From: Thiosocius teredinicola
GTDB lineage: Bacteria; Pseudomonadota; Gammaproteobacteria; Chromatiales; Chromatiaceae
Assembly (NCBI RefSeq): GCF_002009425.1
Contig: NZ_CP019936.1
Coordinates: 791,001-855,000, forward strand
Length of the DNA stretch: 64,000 nt
Reading direction: 5' to 3'
Part shown: positions 54,570 through 63,703 of the stretch, piece after piece
Position numbering within the stretch: position 1 is the first letter of the stretch
Layout of the letters: each line of letters begins with the position of its first letter
Position numbers and translations under genes: made by a program
The notes under the pieces: generated by a model
Told to the model about the DNA's origin: nothing
The model's database searches: none
What the model saw: the letters and a program-made list of their open reading frames with translations, nothing else

Positions 54570-54944
54570 CTTTTGCCAACTCGGTTCCTGACGCGTGTGT
54601 CCCGCTTCGGCGAGCCGTTGCAAATAGTCGTTCCAGTGCAACGCCTGTCGCCGCCCGAGGTCGTACAGAAAGCCCCAGTCGAAGAGCCCGGAGTCGTGTC
54701 CGTCATCGAACACGATCTTGATGGCATAGGCACCGACGGGCCGCATCTCGGTGATGTTCACGTCCTGTTTGTCCAACTGCAGCTTGGCGTGCTGCCCCCA
54801 ATGGCCCCTGACCTCGGCCGAAGGCGAATAGACGCGTAGCAGCTCGCACGGCAGCTCGAATCGCGCGCCGTCATCGAACGCGATCTCGAGCATATGCGAC
54901 TGCTGGTGCAGCACGATATCGGTCGGTTTGGGTGTGTTGCTCAT
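54549..54944 (-). CDS. DUF971 (GBBH-like N-terminal domain) protein
   Basis: 131 residues: ELPCELLRVYSPSAEVRGH, VNITEMRPVGAYAIKIVFDDGHDSGLFDW in two parts. This beta-rich domain is found alone and at the N-terminus of gamma-butyrobetaine hydroxylase; stand-alone forms are associated with Fe-S proteins such as Mrp/ApbC, in fusion. ATG at 54944. It follows the ICMT-like gene... upstream relation: transcribed after no gene on its strand except the ICMT gene located downstream by 15 bases of its start, i.e. it precedes none; likely the last gene of the hemH unit. Confidence 0.85.
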   Translation of the reverse strand: MSNTPKPTDIVLHQQSHMLEIAFDDGARFELPCELLRVYSPSAEVRGHWGQHAKLQLDKQDVNITEMRPVGAYAIKIVFDDGHDSGLFDWGFLYDLGRRQALHWNDYLQRLAEAGHTRQEPSWQKSGDQVE

Positions 54945-54959
54945 AGCGGTTCCGGCGGA

Positions 54960-55424
54960 TCAATAGACGCCCGGCAGCAGTCGCCGGGTGCGTTTCACGT
55001 AATCCGAATAGTCGGTGAACTTCAGGTGCAGGTGGGCCTCTTCGCGCTGCATCTTGCCGAAGATGGCGAGCATCAGCAGTGCAAGCCCAAGGTAGTTCGG
55101 CCATGCGTTGCGATACAAGGCGACGCCCAGCATGAACAGCAACAGGCTGGTGTACATCGGGTGTCGGATCCAGCGATAGGGGCCCGATGTGACCAGACAG
55201 GCGTTATCCAGGGGTTCGGGGTAGATGCCGAAGTTGCCGAGCTTGTTGTGCGCCAGGGTATACAGACCGACGACGACACCAATCGCGCTGATCGCCAGCC
55301 AATGCAATCTGCCACTTGGCTGCGCAAAGAAAGGCCATGCAATGACGACGATCGAGGTCATCTGCAAGGTCACCAGTGCATGACTCAGCATCGATTTATC
55401 GCGCGCTGAACCGGCGTCCGTCAT
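54960..55424 (-). CDS. ICMT/PEMT-like membrane methyltransferase
   Basis: 154 residues with about four membrane segments. The methyltransferase part has SGPYRWIRHPMYTSLLLFMLG and a C-terminal EEAHLHLKFTDYSDYVKRTRRLLP, as in isoprenylcysteine carboxyl methyltransferase-like proteins of unknown bacterial substrate. ATG at 55424 overlaps the hemH stop by four bases; longer frames upstream are antisense-like and not used. Membrane-located. Confidence 0.88.
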   Translation of the reverse strand: MTDAGSARDKSMLSHALVTLQMTSIVVIAWPFFAQPSGRLHWLAISAIGVVVGLYTLAHNKLGNFGIYPEPLDNACLVTSGPYRWIRHPMYTSLLLFMLGVALYRNAWPNYLGLALLMLAIFGKMQREEAHLHLKFTDYSDYVKRTRRLLPGVY

Positions 55425-56506
55425 TGTGATGCGCCCAGCGCGACGGCCCGCTCGCGCGACTGCGCGGTATCTTGCGCTTCGTCGTCCCACCAACCCTGGG
55501 TGTGACGATCGACGAGTTTGGACAACAGCGCGATGTGTTCCGCGTCGTCGTTCAGGCAGGGGATGTACTCGTAGCGCTCGCCGCCGGCATCGCGGAACAC
55601 ATCGCGGTTTTCCATCGCGATCTCTTCGAGGGTTTCCAGGCAGTCTGCCGAAAAGCCGGGGCACATGACCTGTACTGATTTGACGCCCTGTGCCGGCATG
55701 GCTTCGAGCGTGTGGTCGGTATAGGGTTGCAGCCACTGCTGCCTTCCCAGGCGTGACTGGAAGCTCAATTGCCACTGGTCGGCGTTCAATTGCAGCGACT
55801 CGGCCAACAGGCGGCCGGTCTTCTGACATTCGCAGTAATAGGGGTCGCCTTTGTGAAAGTAGTCCTCGGGTATGCCGTGGAACGACATCAGCAGGCGATC
55901 GGCATCGCCGTGCTGCGCGCGATGGCGATTGACGCTGGATGCCAGCGCACTGATGTACGCGGGATCGTCATGATAGTGGTTGATAAAGCGCAGCTCGGGC
56001 ACCCAACGCCATTGGCGCAGCTCTGCGGTGACGGCATCGAAGATCGACGCCGTCGTGGTTGCGGAATACTGCGGGTACATCGGCAGCACCAGGATGCGGC
56101 GGACGCCGGCATCGCGCAGTTCGCCGAGCGCGGATGCGATCGAAGGCCTGCCGTAACGCATCCCCAACACCACCGGGACCTCGCGACCGAAATGGTTGTT
56201 CAGCGCGGTCGCCAACGCATCGCGCTGCCGCACGGAGATACTGAGCAGCGGCGAGCCGTGTTCCGTCCAAACCTTCTGGTAGGCCTTCGCCGAACGCGCC
56301 GGCCGCGTGTTCAGGATGATGCCGTTGAGTACGAACCACCAGATCGGCCGGGGTACTTCGACCACGCGTCGGTCCCAGAGAAATTCTTTGAGGTAGCGCC
56401 GCACCGCCGATTTGTCCGGTGCGTCCGGAGTGCCGAGGTTGACCATCAACACACCGATGCGTGCTGCCTGATCGTGGCGATACGTTTGCAGGTTGGGTTC
56501 GTTCAA
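55421..56506 (-). CDS. hemH: ferrochelatase
   Basis: Inserts Fe2+ into protoporphyrin IX, the last heme step. VLMVNLGTPDAP, the family helix EFLWDRRVVEVP, active-site His in LLMSFHGIPEDYFHKGDPY (two parts) and VQVMCPGFSADCLETLEEI are present. I use the TTG at 56506, giving LNEPNLQTYRHDQAARIG before the core (361 residues); a GTG at 56593 would add 29 residues not typical of the family. Heme supply matters for the cytochromes of sulfide oxidation. The ICMT-like gene overlaps its stop. Confidence 0.93.
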   Translation of the reverse strand: MNEPNLQTYRHDQAARIGVLMVNLGTPDAPDKSAVRRYLKEFLWDRRVVEVPRPIWWFVLNGIILNTRPARSAKAYQKVWTEHGSPLLSISVRQRDALATALNNHFGREVPVVLGMRYGRPSIASALGELRDAGVRRILVLPMYPQYSATTTASIFDAVTAELRQWRWVPELRFINHYHDDPAYISALASSVNRHRAQHGDADRLLMSFHGIPEDYFHKGDPYYCECQKTGRLLAESLQLNADQWQLSFQSRLGRQQWLQPYTDHTLEAMPAQGVKSVQVMCPGFSADCLETLEEIAMENRDVFRDAGGERYEYIPCLNDDAEHIALLSKLVDRHTQGWWDDEAQDTAQSRERAVALGASQ

Positions 56507-56673
56507 GGCCTTGGTTCCCGATGCTGTCGACTTGGCGCGAATGATCTTGCTGCAGCTCGCAGTGTATCTGTCTGCGGCGCATTTTTGCGGCACGAATTGC
56601 CGGGGAATTGCTGCGCAAAGTTTAGCAGTCGCGAATATGGCCGCGAAACGCCCCCGCGTTTACCGGCAGGGTT

Positions 56674-58002
56674 TCAGTCGGAGAAATAGCCGAAGAATAC
56701 GCTGTAGATGGTGCTGGCGACGATCAAGCCGAGCAGGGTGGTCGGGATACCGATCCGCATCCAGGCCACCGGCGAGATGCGCGCGCCGTCGATACCGCTT
56801 TTCTCGGCCTCGGTGACCGCGATCAGGTTGGCCGTGGCACCGATATGTGTGCTGTTGCCGCCGAGGCCGACGCCAATCGCCAATGCCCACCATAGTGGCC
56901 CGATCTGCGCGCCGCTGGCCTCCAGGCCGATGATGATGGGGATCATTGTCACGGTGAACGGAATGTTGTCGATGATGGCGCTCATCAGTGCCGCCACCCA
57001 CATCAACAGCAGCCCGGTGATCATCAGCTGGGTGGGATCGGATGCCATGTCGGCGAGGTTTCGGCCGAGCAGATCCAGCAGCCCGGACGCCTCGACGCCA
57101 CCCACGATCACGAACAACGCCGCAAAGAATATGAGTACCGACCAGTTCACCTCGCCAAAAAGCTGGTCGGGTTGTGGACGCAGCATCAGCATGCCGAGTG
57201 CAAGTCCGACCAGCGCGGCGAATGCCGGGAAGATATCCAGGTGGTGGTGGACGAAGAACAGCACGATCACCAGTGAGAGCGCCGCCAGGATGCGGATCAG
57301 CGCCTTGCGGTCTTTGATCGCATGCCTGATCTCGAAGTGCTGCGCGCGCATCTGGCCGTCGCCCGGGCGCAGGTGGTTGCGGAACATCACCAGCAACAGC
57401 AGTACGGTGCCGATCCATACCGCAGCGATCGGCGGGCCCATATGGGCGAGAAAATCGCTGAAGCTGATATGCGCAGCACTGCCGATCATGATATTGGGCG
57501 GGTCACCGACCAGCGTCGCGGCACCGCCGACGTTCGACAGAATCGCTTCGGACATCAGAAACGGCAGCGGATTGAGCTGTAGTATGCGCGCGATCAGCAC
57601 GGTCAACGGTGCGAACACGATGATGGTGGTGACGTTGTCCAGCACCATGGAGATCAGGCTGACTGCAAGGCTCAGATAGATCAGCAGCAGGCGCGGATCA
57701 CGCGCCGAAACGCGGGCGATCACGACCGCCAGGTACTCGAAGGCGCCGGTCGGTCGCAACATGGCAACCAGCATCATCATCGCGGCCAGCAACAGGATTG
57801 TGTTGGCATCGACCGACAGCAACGCCTCTTCCTGGCCGTAAAAGCCAAAGAACATGCCGACCGCGATCATCGTGGTCGCACCGAGAATCGCGGCGCTGGT
57901 GCGGTGGATGACTTCGGTAAAGATCAGAACATAGGAACCGACGAGGATGGCGGCGGCGATCAACATGTCGTTGCTCAGGCCCGCAGGTACGGCTTCGGTC
58001 AT
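56674..58002 (-). CDS. ArsB/NhaD-type ion transporter
   Basis: 442 residues, about 11 membrane segments. EAILSNVGGAATLVGDPPNIMIGSAA is the ion-transporter-superfamily signature, repeated in the second half by GGNSTHIGATANLIAVTEAEKSG; LDNVTTIIVFAPLTV and IIDNIPFTVTMIPI are its other pair. Substrate could be Na+/H+, arsenite or a dicarboxylate/sulfur anion. The ATG overlaps the stop of the CBS gene by four bases, which suggests joint regulation. Confidence 0.9.
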   Translation of the reverse strand: MTEAVPAGLSNDMLIAAAILVGSYVLIFTEVIHRTSAAILGATTMIAVGMFFGFYGQEEALLSVDANTILLLAAMMMLVAMLRPTGAFEYLAVVIARVSARDPRLLLIYLSLAVSLISMVLDNVTTIIVFAPLTVLIARILQLNPLPFLMSEAILSNVGGAATLVGDPPNIMIGSAAHISFSDFLAHMGPPIAAVWIGTVLLLLVMFRNHLRPGDGQMRAQHFEIRHAIKDRKALIRILAALSLVIVLFFVHHHLDIFPAFAALVGLALGMLMLRPQPDQLFGEVNWSVLIFFAALFVIVGGVEASGLLDLLGRNLADMASDPTQLMITGLLLMWVAALMSAIIDNIPFTVTMIPIIIGLEASGAQIGPLWWALAIGVGLGGNSTHIGATANLIAVTEAEKSGIDGARISPVAWMRIGIPTTLLGLIVASTIYSVFFGYFSD

Positions 58003-58448
58003 CCTTGTTCCTCCAGCAGGAGCCGCGTCAAACCCAAGCGGGTGACCACTCCGAGATAGTGGCCTTCATCGATAACGAAAAGATAAGAACTGTTGAATTT
58101 TTCCATCAATGCCATCGCCTTGGTGATCTGCGCATGCGGTGACAGACAGGCACAGTCGTCCAGGATCTGGGGATCGACCACTTGGCTGAACACTTTCTCG
58201 TAGTGGTCTCTCGACAGATCGAGGTGCAGTGCTTCGTGGCCGATCAGGTGGGCACCTTTGATCATGTCCAATGGAAGGCTGGAAATCAGAAACACATTAC
58301 GTACCGATAAGCGGCCAATGATCTTGCCTTGCTCGTCGACGTAGGGAATACCGGGGACGTCGTAGTCCACACAGATGCGCAGTGCCTCGCCAATCAACAT
58401 ACCGTGGCGTGCAACCGGCGTTTCGATGGTCGCCTTTAGTAACTTCAT
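57999..58448 (-). CDS. CBS-domain protein
   Basis: 149 residues with two CBS motifs: PVARHGMLIGEALRICVDYDVPGIPYVDEQGKIIGRLSVRNV (split here) and LSPHAQITKAMALMEKFNSSYLFVIDEGHYLGVVT. Pairs of CBS motifs bind adenine nucleotides. ATG at 58448 follows GAGGTAGG; it is the first gene of a two-gene unit with the ArsB/NhaD transporter, four-base overlap. Likely a nucleotide-sensing partner. Confidence 0.88.
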   Translation of the reverse strand: MKLLKATIETPVARHGMLIGEALRICVDYDVPGIPYVDEQGKIIGRLSVRNVFLISSLPLDMIKGAHLIGHEALHLDLSRDHYEKVFSQVVDPQILDDCACLSPHAQITKAMALMEKFNSSYLFVIDEGHYLGVVTRLGLTRLLLEEQG

Positions 58449-58830
58449 TGCACCTACCTCGTGTAACGACTTGCGTCGCACAATGGACGGACCCTGTGAT
58501 GACTTCCCCGCATCGGTAGGAACCCTGCGTGATCCCGGCTGTCAGACCGAAACACCGTCGCCCAGCACCGACCGATCTATGCAGATTGCGGCGCCGGCCT
58601 GGCCAGCGATCAACAGGGTGGTCACGCAGACCCACGACGCTCGGTCAGTCGCAGCACGGTGCGAAATGGATATCTGCCTCGGGCCACGCCGGAGGCTACA
58701 CTTTAGGCGTCGCTGCGCCGCAAAACCAGCGGCGCGTGAACCCTACAAGCAACAATACCCGCAAAGCGTGACCGGATTGTTGTCGATCTGCCATCCGACT
58801 TAATCTGGATCAATCCAGGAGGAATGTGCC
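58449..58830. other. divergent intergenic region with one hairpin
   Basis: 382 bp between the CBS gene and the Met-rich protein gene. A 7-bp stem, GCGCCGC (58715-58721) with GCGGCGC (58729-58735), loop AAAACCA, and no T-run. No convincing gene or promoter pair otherwise. Confidence 0.5.
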
Positions 58831-59478
58831 TTGAACGCAAAACAGTTATTTCTACCGCTCGCCCTGGGACTTGCCGTCGCGTCGTCGGCCAATGCACAGG
58901 ATGCAACCAACGCTGCGCCGGCCGCGCCGCAGGCCCAGGCCCAGGCGCCGGCAGCGCAGGCGATGACCCCTGAGCAGATGATGCAACGCATGGAGCAGAT
59001 GCGTCAGGAACGCATGCAGATGATGCAGGGCAACCCGGGTGGCATGCCGATGATGGGGCGTGGTCCCGGTCAGGGGCAGATGACGCCGGAGATGTTCGAG
59101 CAGATGCAACAGCGCCACCAGCAGCGTATGCAACAGCTTCAGGCCGGCCAGGGCGGCATGCCGATGATGGGGCCGGGTCCACGTGGCGCCATGATGGACC
59201 CCGACATGCAGAAGCAGATGCAGGAGATGCGTGAGCAACGCCGTCAGGCCATGGCCGAAGCCGGTCAATCAGGTCAGGCGGGTCCAGCCGGTCAGGGCAA
59301 GATGGGCGGCCAAGGGTACGCATGTCACCACAAGGGTAAGCACGGCGGCATGGGCAAACATGGCGGCAAGGGAAAAATGATGATGGAGCGCCGCGAACAC
59401 ATGAAGAACATGGAGCAGCGCCTGGCCAATATCGAAAGACTGTTGCAGGAATTGGTCGACCTGCAGAAGGCACAGTAA
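58831..59478 (+). CDS. Met/Gln-rich secreted protein
   Basis: 215 residues. Signal peptide (FLPLALGLAVASSANAQ). The mature part has Met-rich repeats (MTPEQMMQRMEQMRQERMQMM in pieces, two copies of GGMPMMG.GP) and a His/Lys/Met stretch, YACHHKGKHGGMGKHGGKG, before a final helix. A periplasmic metal-binding (Cu or other soft metal) role is suggested by composition only. The start is TTG at 58831 with a perfect AGGAGG eight bases upstream. Confidence 0.75.
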   Translation: MNAKQLFLPLALGLAVASSANAQDATNAAPAAPQAQAQAPAAQAMTPEQMMQRMEQMRQERMQMMQGNPGGMPMMGRGPGQGQMTPEMFEQMQQRHQQRMQQLQAGQGGMPMMGPGPRGAMMDPDMQKQMQEMREQRRQAMAEAGQSGQAGPAGQGKMGGQGYACHHKGKHGGMGKHGGKGKMMMERREHMKNMEQRLANIERLLQELVDLQKAQ

Positions 59479-59501
59479 CGCGCGATGCGCCGGGTCGCTG
59501 C

Positions 59502-60434
59502 TCAGGCAGTCGCCCGGCGCAGCCGCGCCTCCACGCGTGCAGCATCGACACGTTCACGGTCGATGACCTGCGGCAACAATCGGTGGAGTGCGTTCAACTC
59601 CACGGCCTGACGACAGGCCTGAACTTCGAGCTGCGCGCGTAACGCATCGTCGAGGTGCTGTAACAGCAACAGCCGCGGCGCCTGCCATTCGAGATAGTCG
59701 GCCGCCAGTGCGCGTGCCGTGTCGTCTTTCCAATCGGTCAACAGAGTCAGCGCCGGAAAGTCATCGGCTGCCAGTTCGGTATGCTGCCCGCTATCGATCA
59801 GCCTCACGCCGCCGCCATCTGTTTTGCGTTCGAACCAGACCTTGTGTTGACCGAGTTGTCGCACCTGCCTTTCGAGCTGTTCGGCATGTTGCCGTGGGCC
59901 GAGTTGGCCGCTGGTCGGCACACCATGTTCAAGCAGCGATGGCGAGGTGAAGGTATGGTCTGAAACCCGCGTCGCCTGCCAGCGTGTGACATGCTTGTCG
60001 CGCACAAAGTCTGCCTGTTCACAGGTGGCGAGCAAGGCAACGGGCCTGCCGTCATAACTGGTGGCCCAGCATTCGAATCGATCGATCAGTGCAAAAGGCA
60101 AACGGGGAAGCGCGTCACGCAGTGCCGTGGTCAGGGTGTCGGCAGCCGCCGACATTGCGCCGATGTCCATGACAGGGTTGGCCGGAATACGTTGCAGGCC
60201 TTCCTCGGCATCCCACAGACCGAAGTTGAAGAACTGCTCGATCGGCGGCACATCGCTGAAACTGCGCCAGGTGTGGTCGGGACGCTGTGCAATGACCTGC
60301 ACCTGCCAGATATGCCCGTTCGGGCTGTAGGCGCGCGCATTGTGGGTCTCGGCGACCTGTAGCACGCCTTCGAAGGGATTGACCCGGCGGACCGCGTAGC
60401 AGCGCAAGTCCTTGTCGGGCTCACCGGGCGTCAT
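59502..60434 (-). CDS. unknown conserved-type protein, 310 residues
   Basis: No signal peptide or membrane segment. N-terminal beta-rich half (CYAVRRVNPFEGVLQVAETHNARAYS in two parts, GHIWQVQVIAQRPDHTWRSF) and a helical C-terminal half (YLEWQAPRLLLLQHLDDALR). No family recognised. ATG overlaps the stop of a 69-residue gene by four bases, which itself overlaps the methyltransferase gene; so this is the last gene of a tightly packed three-gene unit. Confidence 0.75.
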   Translation of the reverse strand: MTPGEPDKDLRCYAVRRVNPFEGVLQVAETHNARAYSPNGHIWQVQVIAQRPDHTWRSFSDVPPIEQFFNFGLWDAEEGLQRIPANPVMDIGAMSAAADTLTTALRDALPRLPFALIDRFECWATSYDGRPVALLATCEQADFVRDKHVTRWQATRVSDHTFTSPSLLEHGVPTSGQLGPRQHAEQLERQVRQLGQHKVWFERKTDGGGVRLIDSGQHTELAADDFPALTLLTDWKDDTARALAADYLEWQAPRLLLLQHLDDALRAQLEVQACRQAVELNALHRLLPQVIDRERVDAARVEARLRRATA

Positions 60435-60640
60435 GCCTGTTCCAGTTTACCGCGCAGGATCTCGATCAACTGGTAGGCGGGGTCTTGCAGCTCCGGGTCG
60501 AGCGCGTCCATCAGGTATTCGAGGTCATCGAGTGCGGATTCGATCTGCGCGCGGTCGTGCAAGCCGTCGATACGCCTGGCCAGGTCCTGCATCCAAGCGA
60601 TGCTGTCGATACCCTGCGGGATCAAGCCTTGGTGCCCCAC
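60431..60640 (-). CDS. small unknown helical protein
   Basis: 69 residues: GIDSIAWMQDLARRIDGLHDRAQIE then LDDLEYLMDALDPELQ and a final helix, acidic throughout. The start is GTG at 60640, inside the last codons of the methyltransferase gene (19-bp overlap); a Met at 60592 is the alternative. It sits between two coupled genes, which is the main support that it is real. Confidence 0.6.
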   Translation of the reverse strand: MGHQGLIPQGIDSIAWMQDLARRIDGLHDRAQIESALDDLEYLMDALDPELQDPAYQLIEILRGKLEQA

Positions 60641-61905
60641 ACGGCGTACACCGGATCGCTTTCACCCATGCGGTCGGCGTACTTGTCGTCGGCCGGGCGC
60701 GGCAGTCCGCGCATCGACCAGGTCTCGAGGCCGGCAAACAGCCCGTCTTGCAGGAAGTACTCGAGCACCATGCCGGGCCGCTCGAACTCATGCATGCCTT
60801 CCCAGGCGCGGATCACCTTGGGTGGGAACCAGCGATTTGAAAAGGTCGTGATGAACACGCCGCCGGGTTTCAGTACACGTGCGACCTCGGCGAACACCTC
60901 GAAGGGCTTGACCAGGTACTCGACCGACAGGCTGCAGATCACTGCGTCAAACGATGTGTCGTCGTACGGCAGGGTCGGTGCGAGGTTGAGGTCGTGCACT
61001 GCATGTGACGTGAACAGCGGGTTGGCCGCCAGTTCCTCTGCGTTCATGCCGAGGCCGACGACCTCGGTGTAGTCGTTGTCTGTCGGCAGATGAGATTCCC
61101 AACTGGCCATCATGTCCAGTACACGGCCGCCTTTGGGCAGCAGTCGGGTATACAGCTTTTCGATCTGCGCCGATGCAGTCTTGTCGATATGCGACACCAT
61201 GCGTGTCATGGCATAAAAGCCGGCATCGGGTTCACCGGCCACGCGGGTGAACGGCAGGTCCTGCCAGAAGTCGGTCGGCTTGCCACGCCAGCGCGCCTGC
61301 ATGCCCGGTCCATTGAAGGTCAGCATCTCGGCGATGTCGTTGCAGCTACCGCCGTGTTCCTCGCGTGCAGCCCAGATATCGAGAATGCGTGCGGTGACAT
61401 CGAGCGGTTTGTCGGCCAGGGGATTGTTCAGGTCACAGCAGATCATGTCGCCGCTAGTACTGCAGATGCGAAACGGCAGGATCTCTTCGGGAAACACGCC
61501 GCGCGAACCCCCGATGAAGGCGCGCGGGTAAAAGCGGCCGGTACGCGGTTCGATGTAATTGCCCGTGCGCAGATTGCGGTGGAAGGCGCGCTGACTGAGG
61601 TTGAAGCACAGGTCGGATTGGTAGGGCACGATGAACTCGCCGGGTGCAAACCGGCGCCGGGCCACGTGGTCCACCGGTTTGTCCATCAGTTCCGGCTCCA
61701 GGGCGTCGGGCAGGATATCGCGCCACAGATTGAGTTTGCGTGCGACGAGTTGATCGGTGTGCCGGGCGTGCTCGCTCTCCCAACTCACGCTGAACGCCAT
61801 GGCGCACATGGCGCGGCTGCCGGTGCGTTCCAGCGTCTGCACGCTGTCGTCGTTGCTGTCGCCGGCCAGTTCGAATCCGATCAGGGCCTCGGTAATGTCA
61901 TTCAT
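60622..61905 (-). CDS. SAM methyltransferase with SlyD-like N-terminal stretch
   Basis: 427 residues. The C-terminal half is a type 11 methyltransferase: TSFDAVICSLSVEYL, EVARVLKPGGVFITTFSNR. Motif I is odd, VLDMMASWESHLP instead of a Gly-rich loop, followed by VVGLGMNAEELAANP. The N-terminal 200 residues include MICCDLNNPLADKPLDVTARILDI, which resembles (in pieces) the D-x-NHPLAGK end of SlyD-type FKBP isomerases. ATG at 61905. First gene of a three-gene unit. Substrate unknown. Confidence 0.85.
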   Translation of the reverse strand: MNDITEALIGFELAGDSNDDSVQTLERTGSRAMCAMAFSVSWESEHARHTDQLVARKLNLWRDILPDALEPELMDKPVDHVARRRFAPGEFIVPYQSDLCFNLSQRAFHRNLRTGNYIEPRTGRFYPRAFIGGSRGVFPEEILPFRICSTSGDMICCDLNNPLADKPLDVTARILDIWAAREEHGGSCNDIAEMLTFNGPGMQARWRGKPTDFWQDLPFTRVAGEPDAGFYAMTRMVSHIDKTASAQIEKLYTRLLPKGGRVLDMMASWESHLPTDNDYTEVVGLGMNAEELAANPLFTSHAVHDLNLAPTLPYDDTSFDAVICSLSVEYLVKPFEVFAEVARVLKPGGVFITTFSNRWFPPKVIRAWEGMHEFERPGMVLEYFLQDGLFAGLETWSMRGLPRPADDKYADRMGESDPVYAVWGTKA

Positions 61906-62017
61906 GTCAGCGTTCCGTTCCTGTCTAGCCAATCACCGAAGTGTGGCACGCTGCGCGCGATCAAATACCTAGTGGGCAATGCGGATAATGCGGCAATGCC
62001 CCTATCGGGGATGTCCG

Positions 62018-63529
62018 CTAGGCAAATTCCAGAGTGAAACCGGCGGCCGCGAGATACTCCGCTTCGCGCTTGATTTCGGCCTCGGTCAGCGGGTGCTCGT
62101 GCAGCCAGTCTTCGGGAAACTCCAGCCGGATCTCCATCGCCTTCGCGGTGACTTTCATCGGTGGTTTGTGGCTGCCGCCGCGGCCGCGGTGCATCAGTAC
62201 GGACAAGCGCAACAGCACGGCCAGCCGTTTGGCGCATTCGGCGATATGCGGCGGCAGGCTGGCGAATTCTCCGGCGATGAACTTGCGCCGGTGCACGCGA
62301 ATCAGCGCAGCCAGCACCGCCTGTTGTTGGCGTGAGAAACCGGGCAGGTCGGCGTTGGCGACGATGTAGGCGCCATGCTTGTGGAAGCTGCTGTGCGACA
62401 CGGCCAGGCCGAGTTCGTGCAGGCGGCAGGCCCAGTTGAGCATCAGGATGTGTTCGGGGTTATCCAGTTGCCAATTGTCCTGGACTTGGCGCAGCAGAGC
62501 GCGCGCGGTGGCCTCGACCCGGTTGGCCTGCTTGATGTCGGCGCCGAAGCGTTGCAGCACGGCGCGGATGGTCGAATCGCGCACGTCGACGTGTTGGATG
62601 TGGCCGACCAGTTCGTACAACAGGCCTTCACGCAGTGCCAGGTCGGACACCTGCATGACTTCGATATCCAGCGCCTTGAACACGGCGCTGAGTACGGCGA
62701 CCCCGCCGGCGAACACCGGGCGGCGGTCTTCCGACAGACCGTCGAGCGTTAGTTGGTCGCTATGTCCGGCGGCGACCAGCGCGCGCCGCAGCTTTTTCAG
62801 CGACGACTTGGTGATGCCCTCGTCGCTCCAGCCATTGCTGACGACCACCTTCTCGATCGCCTTGATCGTGCCCGAACTGCCGACCGCGGTCTGCCATTCG
62901 TTGGCGTGAAACATCCGCCGGACCGGTCGCAGTTCGACGCGTCCGCCAAGTACCGCCGCTTCCATCGCCTCCTGGCTGATCTTGCCGTCGGCGAAGAATC
63001 GTCCGGTCATGCTGACGCAACCCATGAACAGGCTTTCGCGCTCGCGTGCCTCGAGGCCTTCGCCGAGGATCAACTCGGTGCTGCCACCGCCGATGTCGAC
63101 CACCAGGCGCGTCTCGTCGCCGGTCGCCAGGCCGTGGGCGACGCCGAGGTAGACCAGGCGCGCCTCTTCACGACCGCCGATGATCTCGATCGGGTGGCCC
63201 AGTGCGTCTTCGGCGGCCTGCAGAAAGGCGCCGCCATCGCGGATCTGGCGCATGGTGTTGGTGCCGACCGCGCGCACCGCGTGGTGCGGCAATGCGCGCA
63301 GTCGCTGGCCCATGCGCGACAGGCTCTCCAGGGCGCGATCCCAGGCATCGTCGCTGAGCGTCTTGTCCGGTAGCAAGCCACCGCCGAGGCGCACGGCATC
63401 ACGCAGACGGTCGACGATAACAAGCTGTTTGTTATCGAGTTTCCCGACGATCATATGAAAACTGTTGGAGCCCAGGTCGACGGCGGCTACGGTCTCCGGC
63501 ACCGCCGGTGCGGTTTGTGATTCGGTCAT
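62018..63529 (-). CDS. ppx: exopolyphosphatase
   Basis: 503 residues. Cleaves terminal phosphate from polyphosphate (or pppGpp). The ASKHA fold has AAVDLGSNSFHMIVG, VRAVGTNTMRQI, EEARLVYLGVAHGL and VVDIGGGSTELILGEG; a C-terminal HD-type helical domain has WACRLHELGLAVSHSSFHKH. ATG at 63529. No ppk in the window. Confidence 0.95.
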   Translation of the reverse strand: MTESQTAPAVPETVAAVDLGSNSFHMIVGKLDNKQLVIVDRLRDAVRLGGGLLPDKTLSDDAWDRALESLSRMGQRLRALPHHAVRAVGTNTMRQIRDGGAFLQAAEDALGHPIEIIGGREEARLVYLGVAHGLATGDETRLVVDIGGGSTELILGEGLEARERESLFMGCVSMTGRFFADGKISQEAMEAAVLGGRVELRPVRRMFHANEWQTAVGSSGTIKAIEKVVVSNGWSDEGITKSSLKKLRRALVAAGHSDQLTLDGLSEDRRPVFAGGVAVLSAVFKALDIEVMQVSDLALREGLLYELVGHIQHVDVRDSTIRAVLQRFGADIKQANRVEATARALLRQVQDNWQLDNPEHILMLNWACRLHELGLAVSHSSFHKHGAYIVANADLPGFSRQQQAVLAALIRVHRRKFIAGEFASLPPHIAECAKRLAVLLRLSVLMHRGRGGSHKPPMKVTAKAMEIRLEFPEDWLHEHPLTEAEIKREAEYLAAAGFTLEFA

Positions 63530-63703
63530 GCCCGGGGGATTCTCAAGATTTTTCGCAATGCTAACCCGATGCCGGTGGCAAGGCGAATGATCGATCGCAT
63601 CGCGCTTGCGTACCGAGGCGTGCGCGGTCGAGCATCCGGTGCGGATCAGCGTAGGCGAAGCGCGCTATGCTTGGCAGCCGATGGCTGATCCCCGTTGCTC
63701 TGC

